Shown here piece after piece: positions 10,473-19,948 of a DNA stretch of 64,000 bases. How positions within the stretch are numbered: the stretch's first letter is position 1; each line of letters opens with the position of its first letter. This DNA comes from Terriglobia bacterium (GTDB taxonomy: Bacteria; Acidobacteriota; Terriglobia; Acidiferrales; UBA7541): positions 62,001-126,000 of the forward strand of contig JAIQEW010000006.1 of NCBI GenBank assembly GCA_020073605.1, given 5' to 3'. The position numbers and the translations under genes were made by a program. The notes beneath the pieces were generated by a model. That model was not told the DNA's origin. It was given only the letters and a program-made list of their open reading frames with translations, and did not search any database.

Positions 10473-11210
10473 TTGCGAGCAGACGGACGCGCGCCCGATG
10501 ATTTGCGGCCGCTGAAAATAACGCCGGACTTCATCTCCAGCGCCGAAGGCAGCGTGCTGATCGAGATGGGCCGGACGCGGGTGATCGCGACTGCAACGGT
10601 GGACGATGGCGTGCCTTCGTTTCTCAAGGGCACGGGCAAGGGCTGGGTGACCGGCGAGTACGGGATGCTCCCGCGTTCGACCGAGGAGCGCACGCCGCGC
10701 GAGTCCGCGCGCGGGAGGCAGTCCGGCCGCACGCTCGAAATCCAGCGGATGATCGGCCGCACGCTCCGCGCGGCGACCGACCTCAAGGCGCTCGGCGAAC
10801 GCACCGTGTGGCTCGATTGCGACGTGATACAGGCGGATGGCGGCACTCGCACGGCATCGATCACGGGGGCATTCGTCGCGCTGGCGCTTGCGTTTCAGCG
10901 GATGGTTGCCGCAGGAATGATTCGTACCGCGCCGCTCATAGATTCCGTCGCCGCGACGAGCGTCGGGATCGTGGATGACCAGCTTCTTCTCGACCTCACC
11001 TACGAAGAGGATTCCCGCGCGCAGGTTGACATGAATGTCGTGATGACCGGCGGAGGCCACTTCGTCGAGGTGCAGGCGAGCGCCGAAGGACGCCCGTACA
11101 CGAACCAGGAGATGCAGGATCTGGTCGAACTCGCCGCCGGGGGCATCCGCCACCTCACCAAGGCGCAGCAGGACCTGCTGCACATGAATTTCCGTGGCCG
11201 ATCCCGATAG
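10473..11210 (+). CDS. rph: Ribonuclease PH
   Basis: Phosphorolytic 3'-to-5' exoribonuclease that trims tRNA 3' ends; about 245 aa, the family's normal length. The conserved start RADGRAPDDLRPLKI, SVLIEMGRTRVIATATVDDGVP, GKGWVTGEYGMLPRSTEERTPRE and DCDVIQADGGTRTASITGAF are all present. I place the start at TTG 10473, because a GGGAGA ribosome site lies just upstream and homology begins there; the ATG/GTG frames upstream add sequence unlike the family. It overlaps the next gene by 17 bases. Confidence 0.92.
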   Translation: MRADGRAPDDLRPLKITPDFISSAEGSVLIEMGRTRVIATATVDDGVPSFLKGTGKGWVTGEYGMLPRSTEERTPRESARGRQSGRTLEIQRMIGRTLRAATDLKALGERTVWLDCDVIQADGGTRTASITGAFVALALAFQRMVAAGMIRTAPLIDSVAATSVGIVDDQLLLDLTYEEDSRAQVDMNVVMTGGGHFVEVQASAEGRPYTNQEMQDLVELAAGGIRHLTKAQQDLLHMNFRGRSR

Positions 11211-11841
11211 CGTGTGCGAAGGCAGATTGGCGCCGGTTCGACTCCTGCTGGCATCGTCGAATCCGGGCAAGCTCCGCGAGTATCGCGAACTCGCCGCCGG
11301 CTCCCCGCTCGAAATCGATCTGATCCCGAATTTTCGCGAGCTTCCCGCGTTTGACGAATCTGCTCCGACGTTCGCCGAAAACGGCGCGGGCAAGGCGCTG
11401 CATTACAGCCGTTTCGTCGAGGAAATGGTTATCGCTGACGATTCGGGCCTCGTCGTGCCCGCCCTCGGCGGAGCCCCCGGCGTCCGTTCGGCACGCTACG
11501 CCGGGCCAGACGCGACGGACGCGGACTGCGTGCGCAAGCTGCTGCGCGAAATGGACGGAAAAGCGGGAGACGAGCGCCGCGCGCGATTTGTCTGCGTCAT
11601 CGCTCTTGCGCGGCGGGGACGCGCGCTGGCCGTTGTCTCCGATTTGGCCGAAGGGATTCTTGCGACCGAGCCGCGCGGAGCAAACGGTTTCGGTTACGAT
11701 CCTATTTTTTGCTTTTCGGATGGCGGGCGCACCTACGCCGAGGCGTCTCCGGAAGAAAAGAATTGTCTGAGCCACCGCGGCAAGGCGTTCCGCAAGGTCC
11801 GCGACCTTCTGCTTTCTTCGAATTTTTCGACACCTTCCTAG
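11194..11841 (+). CDS. rdgB: XTP/dITP diphosphatase (RdgB/HAM1)
   Basis: House-cleaning pyrophosphatase for non-canonical purine nucleotides such as XTP and dITP, 215 aa. Signature LLASSNPGKLREYREL (SxNxxK) appears near residue 19. FAENGAGKALHYSRF, ADDSGLVVPALGGAPGVRSARYAG and the C-terminal GFGYDPIF plus SHRGKAFRKV complete the family. GTG at 11194 is the start, overlapping rph by 17 bases and implying coupling. Replaces nothing obvious; ordinary gene in its ordinary neighbourhood. Confidence 0.92.
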   Translation: MADPDSVCEGRLAPVRLLLASSNPGKLREYRELAAGSPLEIDLIPNFRELPAFDESAPTFAENGAGKALHYSRFVEEMVIADDSGLVVPALGGAPGVRSARYAGPDATDADCVRKLLREMDGKAGDERRARFVCVIALARRGRALAVVSDLAEGILATEPRGANGFGYDPIFCFSDGGRTYAEASPEEKNCLSHRGKAFRKVRDLLLSSNFSTPS

Positions 11842-11932
11842 GCCCTGACGCATCCAATCTCGCGCAGGAAAATTGCTTGCCTCCAGACTCCGTGGGGGAG
11901 TAAAAGAGACACCCCTGCCACCGAGGTGACTT

Positions 11933-13285
11933 ATGGCGACCTCCCGCTTAGCGCCGCAGCTTCACCCAAGCCTGCTTTCCCGGCTGGAGGAGGCCCGTGC
12001 GCGTACGGACTCCATCTTCGAGATGCTGCCGCCGAACTCGTTCTACGAACGGCCGATTCCGGAGCGCCACCGCCTGATCTTCTATCTTGGGCACCTGGAG
12101 GCGTTCGATTGGAATCTGTTTAGCGCCTCCCTCGGCCTCGAGCCACACGACGCGGAATTCGACAAACTTTTCGCCTTCGGGATCGATCCGATCGGCGGCG
12201 GACTGCCGACCGACACGCCGGGAGATTGGCCCAATATCGCGCAGGTCGAAAAGTACAACCGGCGTGCGCGAGAACGACTGGACGAGGCTCTCCACGGTTC
12301 CCGCGCCGTGCGCTCCTCGGATTCACCGCTCGCCGACGGAACGCTGCAGCACGTCGCGATCGAACATCGCCTGATGCACGCGGAAACGTTGGCTTATCTG
12401 CTTCACAACCTGCCGGTGGAAAAGAAGATTCCGCAGGCCGCAACCGTGGCCGATCCAAGGCCCGCGCCACGGCTGCGCCAGGTGACGATTCCGAGCGGGG
12501 TTGCCACGCTCGGGCAGCCGCGCGGCAACCCGCATTCCTTCGGCTGGGACAACGAATTCGGCGAACAGAGAATCACCGTGCCCAGCTTCTCGATTGACGC
12601 ATTTCCGGTGACGAACGGCGAATACCTGAAATTCGTGCGCGCGGGCGGCTACGAAAAATCAGGCTACTGGAAGCCGGAAGATTGGGAGTGGATTCACCGC
12701 GAGCGGATGCAGCATCCGCACTTCTGGGTGCAGCGATCGAGCTCCCTCCCGGCGGACCCGGACACGCAGTGGGAATACCGGGCGATGTTTGGAACGATTC
12801 CTCTGCCGCTCGCGTGGCCCGTTTACGTCAGTCACGCCGAGGCCTCCGCATTCGCTCGTTGGTCCGGCAAGAAGCTTCCCACCGAGGCACAGTGGCATCG
12901 CGCCGCGTACGGCACGCCGGAGGGAACCGAGCGCGCGTATCCGTGGGGCGACGCTCCACCGGATGCATCGCGCGGAAATTTCCATCACAGACGCTGGGAT
13001 GCGGCTGCCGTGGATGCGCATCCCGCGGGCGCGAGCGCGTTCGGCGTGGCCGATTTGATCGGCAACGGATGGGAATGGACCTCGACCGTTTTCGGGCCTC
13101 TGCCGGGATTCGAGGCATTTTCGTTTTATCCCGGCTATTCGGCGAACTTCTTCGACGGCAAGCACTTCGTGATGAAGGGCGGATCTCCTCGGACCGACTC
13201 GTGCATGCTGCGCCGGCCGTTCCGGAACTGGTTCCAGCCGCACTACCCGCACGTGTACGCCACCTTCCGCTGCGTGGAGGAATAA
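11933..13285 (+). CDS. egtB: EgtB-type ergothioneine sulfoxide synthase
   Basis: Non-haem iron enzyme of 450 aa joining a thiol substrate to trimethylhistidine (hercynine) with O2. An N-terminal DinB-like domain supplies the iron ligands: H54 (FYLGHLEAFDWN) plus the H-x3-H-x-E motif at 145-151 (EHRLMHAET). The C-terminal formylglycine-generating-enzyme-like domain shows GKKLPTEAQWHRAAYG, GNGWEWTS and a final RPFRNWFQP and FRCVEE. The start is preceded by GAGGTGAC. Three bases separate it from egtD, so they form an operon. No egtA or egtC is seen, which fits the acidobacterial Chloracidobacterium EgtB known to use cysteine directly; that link is an inference. Confidence 0.88.
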   Translation: MATSRLAPQLHPSLLSRLEEARARTDSIFEMLPPNSFYERPIPERHRLIFYLGHLEAFDWNLFSASLGLEPHDAEFDKLFAFGIDPIGGGLPTDTPGDWPNIAQVEKYNRRARERLDEALHGSRAVRSSDSPLADGTLQHVAIEHRLMHAETLAYLLHNLPVEKKIPQAATVADPRPAPRLRQVTIPSGVATLGQPRGNPHSFGWDNEFGEQRITVPSFSIDAFPVTNGEYLKFVRAGGYEKSGYWKPEDWEWIHRERMQHPHFWVQRSSSLPADPDTQWEYRAMFGTIPLPLAWPVYVSHAEASAFARWSGKKLPTEAQWHRAAYGTPEGTERAYPWGDAPPDASRGNFHHRRWDAAAVDAHPAGASAFGVADLIGNGWEWTSTVFGPLPGFEAFSFYPGYSANFFDGKHFVMKGGSPRTDSCMLRRPFRNWFQPHYPHVYATFRCVEE

Positions 13286-13288
13286 CTC

Positions 13289-14275
13289 ATGGCGTCAGCA
13301 CCGCGAATGGCAACGGCAAGTCCCGCGGTCAGGTCTCTTTCCGAATTCTCTTCAGAAGTTGTCGGCGGACTGAGCCATCCGGGACAGAAAGAGCTCCCTT
13401 CGAAATACCTGTACGACGCCGTGGGGTCCGCGCTCTTCGACGTCATATGTCTTTTGCCGGAGTACGGCCTGAGCCGCGCGGGAATGCGCATGCTCGAGCG
13501 TTACTCCGGCGAAATTATCGGCCGTGTGCCCGGCCCGGTGATGGTCGCGGAGCTGGGCAGCGGAAGCGGCCAGCAGACGCGCTGGCTGCTCGAAGCGCTC
13601 GCGCGGCGGCAGCGGGTGAACTACTACCCGATCGACATTTCCGGGAGCGCGCTCTTCCGGTGCCAGCAAGAGCTGGGACAGATTGACATGGTGAGCATCG
13701 TGGGATTCGAGCGCGCCTACCTGGACGGCCTTCAGGAAGTGGCGGCGCGACGCCGCGAAGGCGAGCGGCTCCTCGTTCTTTTTCTCGGCAGCACGATCGG
13801 GAATTTCGACCGGCCGGCGGGAGATCAGTTCCTGCGCGAAGTAAGGTCGATCTTGCGCGAGGGAGATGCGCTGCTGCTCACGACCGATCTCGAGAAGCCG
13901 GTCCCGACGCTGATCCTCGCGTACGACGATCCGGCTGGAGTGACGGCGGCGTTCAACAAGAACCTGCTCGCGCGGATCAATCGCGAGCTCGGCGGAGATT
14001 TCGATCTGGCGAATTTCGAACATGTCGTGCGGTGGGACGAAACCGAGCGCCGGATCGAGATGCACCTGCGCTCGAAAGTATGGCAGCGCGTGACGATCCG
14101 CAAGGCGGGGTTCCGATTCTACCTGCGCGAGGGCGAAACCATCTGGACGGAGAGCTCGCACAAATACAATCCCCGGGAAGTGGTCCAGATGGGCGAATGT
14201 TCCGGCTATCGCTGCGCGGGGCAGTGGTTCGATTCGGAATGGCCGCTCGCACAGAATCTTTTTTTCGCCGTCTAG
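13289..14275 (+). CDS. egtD: L-histidine N-alpha-methyltransferase EgtD
   Basis: Trimethylates histidine to hercynine with SAM; 328 aa, standard length. Family marks are LPSKYLYDAVGSALFD, LPEYGLSRAGMRML, the SAM motif VAELGSGSGQQTRWLLEAL, YYPIDISGSAL and FLGSTIGNFDRPAGDQFL. The C-terminal MHLRSKVWQRV and WTESSHKYNPREV hold the substrate-binding glutamate region (ESSHKY). Follows egtB with a three-base gap. Together the two genes give hercynine and its sulfoxide; the final C-S lyase step is not encoded in the window. Confidence 0.92.
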   Translation: MASAPRMATASPAVRSLSEFSSEVVGGLSHPGQKELPSKYLYDAVGSALFDVICLLPEYGLSRAGMRMLERYSGEIIGRVPGPVMVAELGSGSGQQTRWLLEALARRQRVNYYPIDISGSALFRCQQELGQIDMVSIVGFERAYLDGLQEVAARRREGERLLVLFLGSTIGNFDRPAGDQFLREVRSILREGDALLLTTDLEKPVPTLILAYDDPAGVTAAFNKNLLARINRELGGDFDLANFEHVVRWDETERRIEMHLRSKVWQRVTIRKAGFRFYLREGETIWTESSHKYNPREVVQMGECSGYRCAGQWFDSEWPLAQNLFFAV

Positions 14276-14335
14276 ATGGAGCGGGAGGATGCCGCGTCGA
14301 GACGTAATCCCACCTGTGTTATAGTTTTTTTCTCC

Positions 14336-15070
14336 ATGCCCGCGAAGAAAAAGAAAAAAACAGGAGTCAAGAAGACCGCGGCCCCGCGGAAACTCGGAAG
14401 CACTCGTGCGGGCAAGTCAGCGGCGGGGCGGGGAACCGATCCCGCACGTATTCGTGCCATTCTGGGAAAGCTCGACGAGGCCTATCCCGCGGCCACCTGC
14501 GCGCTCAGGCACGAAAACCCATTCCAGCTGCTCATCTCCACGATTCTTTCCGCCCAGTGCACCGATGAGCGCGTCAATATCGTCACCGCGACGCTTTTCC
14601 CGAAGTATCCGAACGCCAAGGCCTTCGCCTATGCAAATCCCAAAGAGCTAGAGCAGGACATCCGTCCGACTGGCTTTTTCCGCAACAAGACGAAATCCAT
14701 CATGGGCGCAAGCAAGAAGATCGTCGAAGAATTCGGCGGCCAGGTGCCGAAGACGATGGAAGAGCTGCTCACGCTGCCGGGCGTCGCGCGGAAGACGGCG
14801 AACGTGGTGCTCGGCACGGCTTTCGGCATAACGTCCGGAGTCGTCGTGGATACGCACGTGCAGCGGCTCTCGGGCCGGCTCGATCTTTCGAAAAACACGG
14901 ACCCGAAGAAGATCGAACAGGATTTGATGGCCGTGATTCCGCGGGAACGATGGATTCTCTTCTCTCACCAGCTGATCTGGCACGGGCGGCGCGTCTGCCA
15001 GGCGCGGAAACCGAATTGCATGCAGTGCAATCTCGAATCGCTATGCTACTCGCAGGACAAGACCGTCTGA
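14336..15070 (+). CDS. nth: Endonuclease III (DNA glycosylase/AP lyase)
   Basis: Base-excision repair enzyme for oxidised pyrimidines; 244 aa with a basic lysine-rich tail at the N-terminus (PAKKKKKTG), longer than E. coli Nth. The helix-hairpin-helix LPGVARKTANVV carries catalytic K153, and VVDTHVQRLSGRL carries D172. The C-terminus holds four cysteines at 221, 228, 231 and 237, spaced C-x6-C-x2-C-x5-C, for a 4Fe-4S cluster. The start at 14336 begins at the basic tail; an upstream ATG at 14276 would give an unrelated extension. Confidence 0.93.
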   Translation: MPAKKKKKTGVKKTAAPRKLGSTRAGKSAAGRGTDPARIRAILGKLDEAYPAATCALRHENPFQLLISTILSAQCTDERVNIVTATLFPKYPNAKAFAYANPKELEQDIRPTGFFRNKTKSIMGASKKIVEEFGGQVPKTMEELLTLPGVARKTANVVLGTAFGITSGVVVDTHVQRLSGRLDLSKNTDPKKIEQDLMAVIPRERWILFSHQLIWHGRRVCQARKPNCMQCNLESLCYSQDKTV

Positions 15071-15161
15071 TTGGCGCGGGGAGATCGACCGGAACATCCG
15101 ACAATACCGGCTGGGCAATCACGAGACGCAGACCGCGAAACCGCAGTTCCGAGGTGACAGA

Positions 15162-17588
15162 ATGGCTCCGCTAAAACCCGTGCCTCCGGAGGCGCTGTAC
15201 ACGCGTTGCGATTCCACGAAGTTTTCATTTCGAAATACTTCAGAACTGGAGGAACTAACCCAGCTCATCGGGCAGGAGCGCGCCGCGCAGGCGATCGAAT
15301 TCGGAGTGGGCATACAGCGGCGGGGCTTCAACTTGTTTCTGCTCGGGCCGGGAGGAACGGGGAAGTACACGGCGGCCCGAAGTATCCTGGAACAGAAAGC
15401 AATCACGGAGCCCAAGCCCGATGATTGGTGTTACGTCAATAATTTCGAGGACCCCGAAAACCCTCACGCCCTGAGACTCCCGCCGGGCCGTGGCGTGCAA
15501 CTGCGCGAGGCCTTGAGCCGCCTGCTGGACGATCTCCGATCGGCGATTCCATCCGCATTCGAAAGCGAGAACTACGGGGCGCGAAAGCACGTCATCGAAC
15601 ACGAGGTAAAAGAGCGCCAGGAGAAGGAACTCGACGCGGTACAGAAGGAAGCGGACGCCAAGGACATCGCATTGCTGAGAACGCCGTCGGGCCTGGTTCT
15701 CGCTCCCACGCGCAAGGGCGAGGTGGTGCCGCCCGAGGAATTCGGCAAGCTTCCGGACGCCGAACATCAGCGGATACAAGCGGCGATGTCCGAACTGCAA
15801 GAAAAGCTTCACGCCGTGCTGCACCACCTCCCGAGGCTGGAGCAGGAAGGGCGCGAACAGATTCGCGCGCTCAACGAGGAAGTCGCAACATTCGCGGTAG
15901 GGCACTTGATCGGCGCCTTGCGCGAAAAGTACGCGGACTTGCCGCAGGTGCAGAAGTTTCTGGAAGCCGTTCAGGCCGACATCATCGACAACGTGGACGA
16001 GTTCATTCCGCACCCGGAGAATCCGCTGGCGGCGATCATGGGCGGCGCTTTGCCGTTCGCGGCCAGGGGATCCGCGTTTCTTCGGCGCTATCAAGTGAAC
16101 GTGATCGTCGATCACAGCGCGGACCACGGCGCGCCCGTGGTGTACGAAGATCACCCCACCTATCAGAATCTGGTCGGCCAGGTGGAGTACATCTCTCATC
16201 TGGGGGCGCTCTCGACGGATTTCAATTTGATTCGAGCGGGCGCGCTGCACCGCGCGAACGGCGGCTACTTGATTCTCGACGCGCACAAGCTGCTCATGCA
16301 GCCGTACGCCTGGGACGCTCTCAAGCGTTCGCTCGAATCCTCGCAGATTCGAATCGAATCGCTCGGGCAAGCGCTCGGCTTGATGAGCACCGTCTCCCTG
16401 GAGCCTCAGCCGATTCCTCTCAACGTGAAGGTCGTGCTGGCCGGGGAGCGCCTGCTCTACTACCTTCTTTCGTCGCTCGATACCGACTTCAACGAGTTGT
16501 TCAAAGTGGCGGCGGATTTCGAAGATCGGATGGAGCGAAGTCCGGAGACGGAGCTTCTGTACGCGCGGATGGTGGGCACGATCGCCCGCTCGCGGGGGCT
16601 CCTGCCATTCGACCGGGACGCAGTGGGCCGCGTGATCGAACAGAATTCGCGAATCGCGGGGGATTCCGGGAAGGTCCTGGTTCACCGCCGAACGCTTGCC
16701 GACCTTATGGCGGAAGCCGACTATTGCGCGCGGCAAGCGAAGCGAACGGAAATCACGGCCGCCGACGTGCAGCGAGCCATCGACGCTCAGATTCATCGCG
16801 CGGATCGCGTGCGCCAGCAACTGCTGGAAGAAACCGTACGCGGAACGATTCTCATCGATACGGAGGGAGAACGAGTCGGCCAGGTCAACGGGCTCTCCGT
16901 GGTTGAACTGGGGCAATTCGCGTTTGGGCATCCGAGCCGCATCACGGCGCGGGTGCGACTGGGCAAAGGCGAAGTGATCGACATCGAGCGCGAAGTGGAA
17001 CTGAGCGGCCCGATCCATTCGAAGGGCGTTTTGATTCTCTCGGCTTTCCTGGGCGCGCGCTACGCGTCCGGGCATCCGCTCTCGCTTTCCGCGAGCCTGG
17101 TTTTCGAGCAATCGTACGGAGGAGTCGAGGGAGACAGCGCCTCTTCGGCGGAACTCTATGCGCTGCTCTCGGCGCTTTCGGGACTGCCGATCAAGCAATC
17201 GCTGGCGGTCACGGGATCGGTGAACCAGCACGGCGAAGTGCAAGCCATTGGAGGCGTGAACGAAAAGATTGAGGGATTTTTCGATCTGTGCAAGGCGCGC
17301 GGCCATCTGGGCGGGCAGGGCGTGATCATTCCATCCTCCAACGTGCGGCACCTGATGCTGCGGCGCGATGTGGTGGACGCGGTGCGAGCGGGGCAGTTTC
17401 AAGTGTTCGCGGTGGAAACGATCGACCAGGGAATCGAGATTCTTACGGGCAAGCCTGCCGGGGAGCGAGACAGCGCCGGCAACTTCCCCGAGGGCAGCGT
17501 CAATCAAAAAGTAGAGGCGCGATTGATCGAACTCGCGGCGAAACGGTTTGCCGCCGAGCAAAAGGCGAAACTCGAGAACCGCGAATGA
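15162..17588 (+). CDS. Lon-related ATP-dependent protease (LonB-like, AAA_32)
   Basis: Single-chain ATP-dependent protease, 808 aa. The N-terminal ATPase part shows LIGQERAAQAIEFG and Walker A GPGGTGKYTAA (about 61-71). A long charged, probably coiled-coil insertion follows (roughly 140-270), then the second ATPase portion with NGGYLILDAHKLL. The C-terminal Lon protease domain has the catalytic serine in VEGDSASSAELYALL and the lysine in GGVNEKIEGFF. This class differs from housekeeping Lon by lacking its N-terminal LAN domain. Stop and start of the following Usp gene overlap as ATGA, so a stress-response operon is likely. Confidence 0.88.
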   Translation: MAPLKPVPPEALYTRCDSTKFSFRNTSELEELTQLIGQERAAQAIEFGVGIQRRGFNLFLLGPGGTGKYTAARSILEQKAITEPKPDDWCYVNNFEDPENPHALRLPPGRGVQLREALSRLLDDLRSAIPSAFESENYGARKHVIEHEVKERQEKELDAVQKEADAKDIALLRTPSGLVLAPTRKGEVVPPEEFGKLPDAEHQRIQAAMSELQEKLHAVLHHLPRLEQEGREQIRALNEEVATFAVGHLIGALREKYADLPQVQKFLEAVQADIIDNVDEFIPHPENPLAAIMGGALPFAARGSAFLRRYQVNVIVDHSADHGAPVVYEDHPTYQNLVGQVEYISHLGALSTDFNLIRAGALHRANGGYLILDAHKLLMQPYAWDALKRSLESSQIRIESLGQALGLMSTVSLEPQPIPLNVKVVLAGERLLYYLLSSLDTDFNELFKVAADFEDRMERSPETELLYARMVGTIARSRGLLPFDRDAVGRVIEQNSRIAGDSGKVLVHRRTLADLMAEADYCARQAKRTEITAADVQRAIDAQIHRADRVRQQLLEETVRGTILIDTEGERVGQVNGLSVVELGQFAFGHPSRITARVRLGKGEVIDIEREVELSGPIHSKGVLILSAFLGARYASGHPLSLSASLVFEQSYGGVEGDSASSAELYALLSALSGLPIKQSLAVTGSVNQHGEVQAIGGVNEKIEGFFDLCKARGHLGGQGVIIPSSNVRHLMLRRDVVDAVRAGQFQVFAVETIDQGIEILTGKPAGERDSAGNFPEGSVNQKVEARLIELAAKRFAAEQKAKLENRE

Positions 17589-18472
17589 CCGATCCTTCCA
17601 GGCTGTTTCCGATCCGGCGAATTCTGGTGGCGATCGACGCCACTCCCGATAGCTGGGCGGCGCTCGATGCGGCCGCGGAGCTGGCTGCGGAAATGGAAGC
17701 GGAAATCCTGGGACTCTTCGTGGAAGACATCAAGCTGCTGCGTCTGGCGGACTCGCCGTACGCCCGCGAAGTCGCCTATCCCACCGCTGCGGGAGCGCCT
17801 CTGGACCGCGCGAGGATGGAGAGCCAGCTCAGAGCCCATTCGGCGCAAGCCGAGAAAGCCGTGGCCGCAGCGGGAATGCGGGAAGAGGTGCGGTGGTCGT
17901 TCCGCTCGATTCGAGGGGAGGTGACCGCTGAAATTCGCGCGGCTGCGGGAGAGGCCGATCTTCTTGCGATCGGACGGAGCTCGTGGTCGATTGGGTTGCA
18001 GGCCCGCGTGAGCGCGACTGCACTCGACCTTGCGAGGAGCGTCACGCCGCTACTGCTTTTGTCCGAGCGCGGCCTTCCCGCGAATGCCCGCGTTATCGTC
18101 CGCTACGACGGTTCCGCGGGCTCGCAGCGTGCGCTGGCTGCTGCGATGCATCTGAAGAGATCGCAGAAGAATGGAATGACCGTTCTGCTCGCAGCCGCGA
18201 GCGCGGAAGCTGCGGTGGAACTGCAAAAAGAGGTGGAGTCGTCGATTCGCGGCACGAAGATCGAGGTCAAGTATCGCCGCGTGAGCTTGAGCGATCAGGA
18301 TGATCTCCTGCGGGCGCTGAGCGCGGAGAGCCCGGCGCTTTTTGTTTTGGGCACGCGCATCCCCGATGGAGGGCAGGGAGCTTTGGAGCGGGTTCTCCGT
18401 CAAGCGGATGTGTCGTTGCTTTTGTTGGAAGACGGGGAAGGGAACGCGCATCCAGAGGCGACAGGCCAGTGA
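17585..18472 (+). CDS. Universal stress protein (UspA family), probably tandem-domain
   Basis: Predicted 295 aa. RRILVAIDATPDSWAALDAAAELAAEMEAEILGLFVED is the classic Usp opening (residues 10-48). A second, weaker Usp half begins near NARVIVRYDGSAGSQRALAAA. The typical ATP-binding G-2x-G-9x-G(S/T) pattern is not clear, so it may belong to the non-ATP-binding class. It begins inside the stop codon of the Lon-like protease gene (ATGA overlap), indicating coupled translation, and ends at a convergent hairpin terminator. Confidence 0.8.
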   Translation: MTDPSRLFPIRRILVAIDATPDSWAALDAAAELAAEMEAEILGLFVEDIKLLRLADSPYAREVAYPTAAGAPLDRARMESQLRAHSAQAEKAVAAAGMREEVRWSFRSIRGEVTAEIRAAAGEADLLAIGRSSWSIGLQARVSATALDLARSVTPLLLLSERGLPANARVIVRYDGSAGSQRALAAAMHLKRSQKNGMTVLLAAASAEAAVELQKEVESSIRGTKIEVKYRRVSLSDQDDLLRALSAESPALFVLGTRIPDGGQGALERVLRQADVSLLLLEDGEGNAHPEATGQ

Positions 18473-18481
18473 CATTCGGAG

Positions 18482-18510
18482 TCCGGAGCGCCGGCCTGCT
18501 CCGGAATTTC
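18482..18510. terminator. Bidirectional hairpin between convergent genes
   Basis: A perfect 8-bp stem, TCCGGAGC and GCTCCGGA, encloses an 8-base loop. It lies between the stop of the Usp gene and the stop of the convergent rtcB. The following T run is short (ATTTC), so efficiency is uncertain. Confidence 0.6.
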
Positions 18511-19930
18511 AGCCTTTGACGCAAATCAGCGGAACGAGGCGCACCACGCGCCGCGCCAGTTTCGCGTGTTCGGCGGCCTCGGCGACGGCGTTGACGTCCT
18601 TGTAAGCGCCCGGCGCCTCCTCCGCAACTCCTCGATACGATCTCGTGCGGATCAGGATGCCGCGCTCCTGCAATTCCTCCACGAGCTTCCGGCCCTGCCA
18701 GAGCTTCGTCGCCTGGGTCCGGCTCATGGCCCGGCCCGCGCCGTGGCACGCGGAAGAAAAGGAAAGCCGCTCACTCTCTTGCGTTCCGACCAGCACGTAG
18801 GATTCGGTGCCCATCGTCCCGCCGATCAGCACGGGCTGTCCCACTTCCCGCAAGCCCGGCGGCAGGTCGGGATTGCCCGGGCCAAAGCTGCGCGTGGCGC
18901 CCTTGCGGTGGACAAACAGCTCGCGCGTTTCGCCGTTCACGGCGTGGCGCTCGATTTTGCAGGTGTTGTGGGACACGTCGTACAAGAGCGTGAGGCTCAC
19001 CTGCGGAGTTACCCGCCCGAATGCGCCGCGGACCAAGTGTGTGATGATCTGCCGGTTGGCCAGCGCGCAATTCGTGGCCGCGCGCATCGCGCCGAGATAA
19101 TGCTCGCCCAATTCCGAATGGATCGGTGCGCATGCCAGCTCGCGGTCAGGGATCGGCCGATAGCCTTCGACCACCATGGATTTCAAGTAGTCCGTTCCGA
19201 CCTGATGGCCGAGGCCCCGCGATCCGCAATGGATGGTCACGACGATGGCATCCTGTTTGAGGCCGAAGGCGTCCGCCGCAGCCGCGTCGAAGATCTGGGC
19301 CACGCGCTGGACCTCCAGGTAGTGATTGCCTGAGCCGAGCGTGCCCATTTCGTGAGCCTGGCGCTTCTTTGCCTCGCGCGAAACACATTCGGGCTTGGAG
19401 CCCGGTGCGCGTCCTTTCTCTTCGATGCAATCGAGATCCTCGGGGCGTCCGTAGCCGCGTTCGACCGCCCACTGCGCGCCCCCGCGCAGCATTTCGTCCA
19501 TGCCGTGCTCATCCAAGTGGATCGCGCCGGTGCTGCCGATTCCCGCTGGAACGCCGTGAAAGAGCGCTTCTGCAAGTTCGGTTTTGCTGCGTTGCAATTC
19601 CTCCATCGTCAGAGTCGTGCGCATCGTGCGGACTCCGCAGGAAATGTCGAATCCTACGCCTCCGGCGGAGATGATGCCGCCTTCATTCGGATCAAAGGCC
19701 GCGACGCCTCCGATGGGGAAGCCGTAGCCCCAGTGGGCGTCGGGCATCGCGTACGCGGCGCGCTGGATGCCGGGCAACGTGGCGACATTGGTAAGCTGCT
19801 CCCGGACTTTCTCGTCCATGCCGCGGATCAAGTCCTCGCCCGCGTAGATGATTGCAGGGACGCGCATCTTCCCGGCGGGATCGATCCACCATTCAAAGTC
19901 GGAATGTCGGGACAACGATGACGGGTCCAT
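18509..19930 (-). CDS. rtcB: RNA-splicing ligase RtcB
   Basis: GTP- and Mn-dependent ligase that seals RNA 2',3'-cyclic phosphate or 3'-phosphate to 5'-OH ends; 473 aa. Manganese ligands appear in FDISCGVRTM (C98), LGSGNHYLEVQ and VTIHCGSRGLGHQVG. The guanylylated histidine lies in SSACHGAGRAMSR. GGTMGTESYVLVG is a second family block. Archease, its activator, is encoded 18 bases upstream on the same strand, so this is a classical RtcB-archease pair for RNA repair or tRNA splicing-like ligation. Confidence 0.95.
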   Translation of the reverse strand: MDPSSLSRHSDFEWWIDPAGKMRVPAIIYAGEDLIRGMDEKVREQLTNVATLPGIQRAAYAMPDAHWGYGFPIGGVAAFDPNEGGIISAGGVGFDISCGVRTMRTTLTMEELQRSKTELAEALFHGVPAGIGSTGAIHLDEHGMDEMLRGGAQWAVERGYGRPEDLDCIEEKGRAPGSKPECVSREAKKRQAHEMGTLGSGNHYLEVQRVAQIFDAAAADAFGLKQDAIVVTIHCGSRGLGHQVGTDYLKSMVVEGYRPIPDRELACAPIHSELGEHYLGAMRAATNCALANRQIITHLVRGAFGRVTPQVSLTLLYDVSHNTCKIERHAVNGETRELFVHRKGATRSFGPGNPDLPPGLREVGQPVLIGGTMGTESYVLVGTQESERLSFSSACHGAGRAMSRTQATKLWQGRKLVEELQERGILIRTRSYRGVAEEAPGAYKDVNAVAEAAEHAKLARRVVRLVPLICVKG

Positions 19931-19948
19931 TCTTGCTCCGGTGATGGC

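Noticed and set aside
15255..17561. A very long minus-strand open frame opposite the Lon-like protease gene
   Set aside because: Composition is arginine- and histidine-rich with no domain. It mirrors the codon pattern of the plus-strand gene, whose Walker and Ser-Lys motifs are intact.
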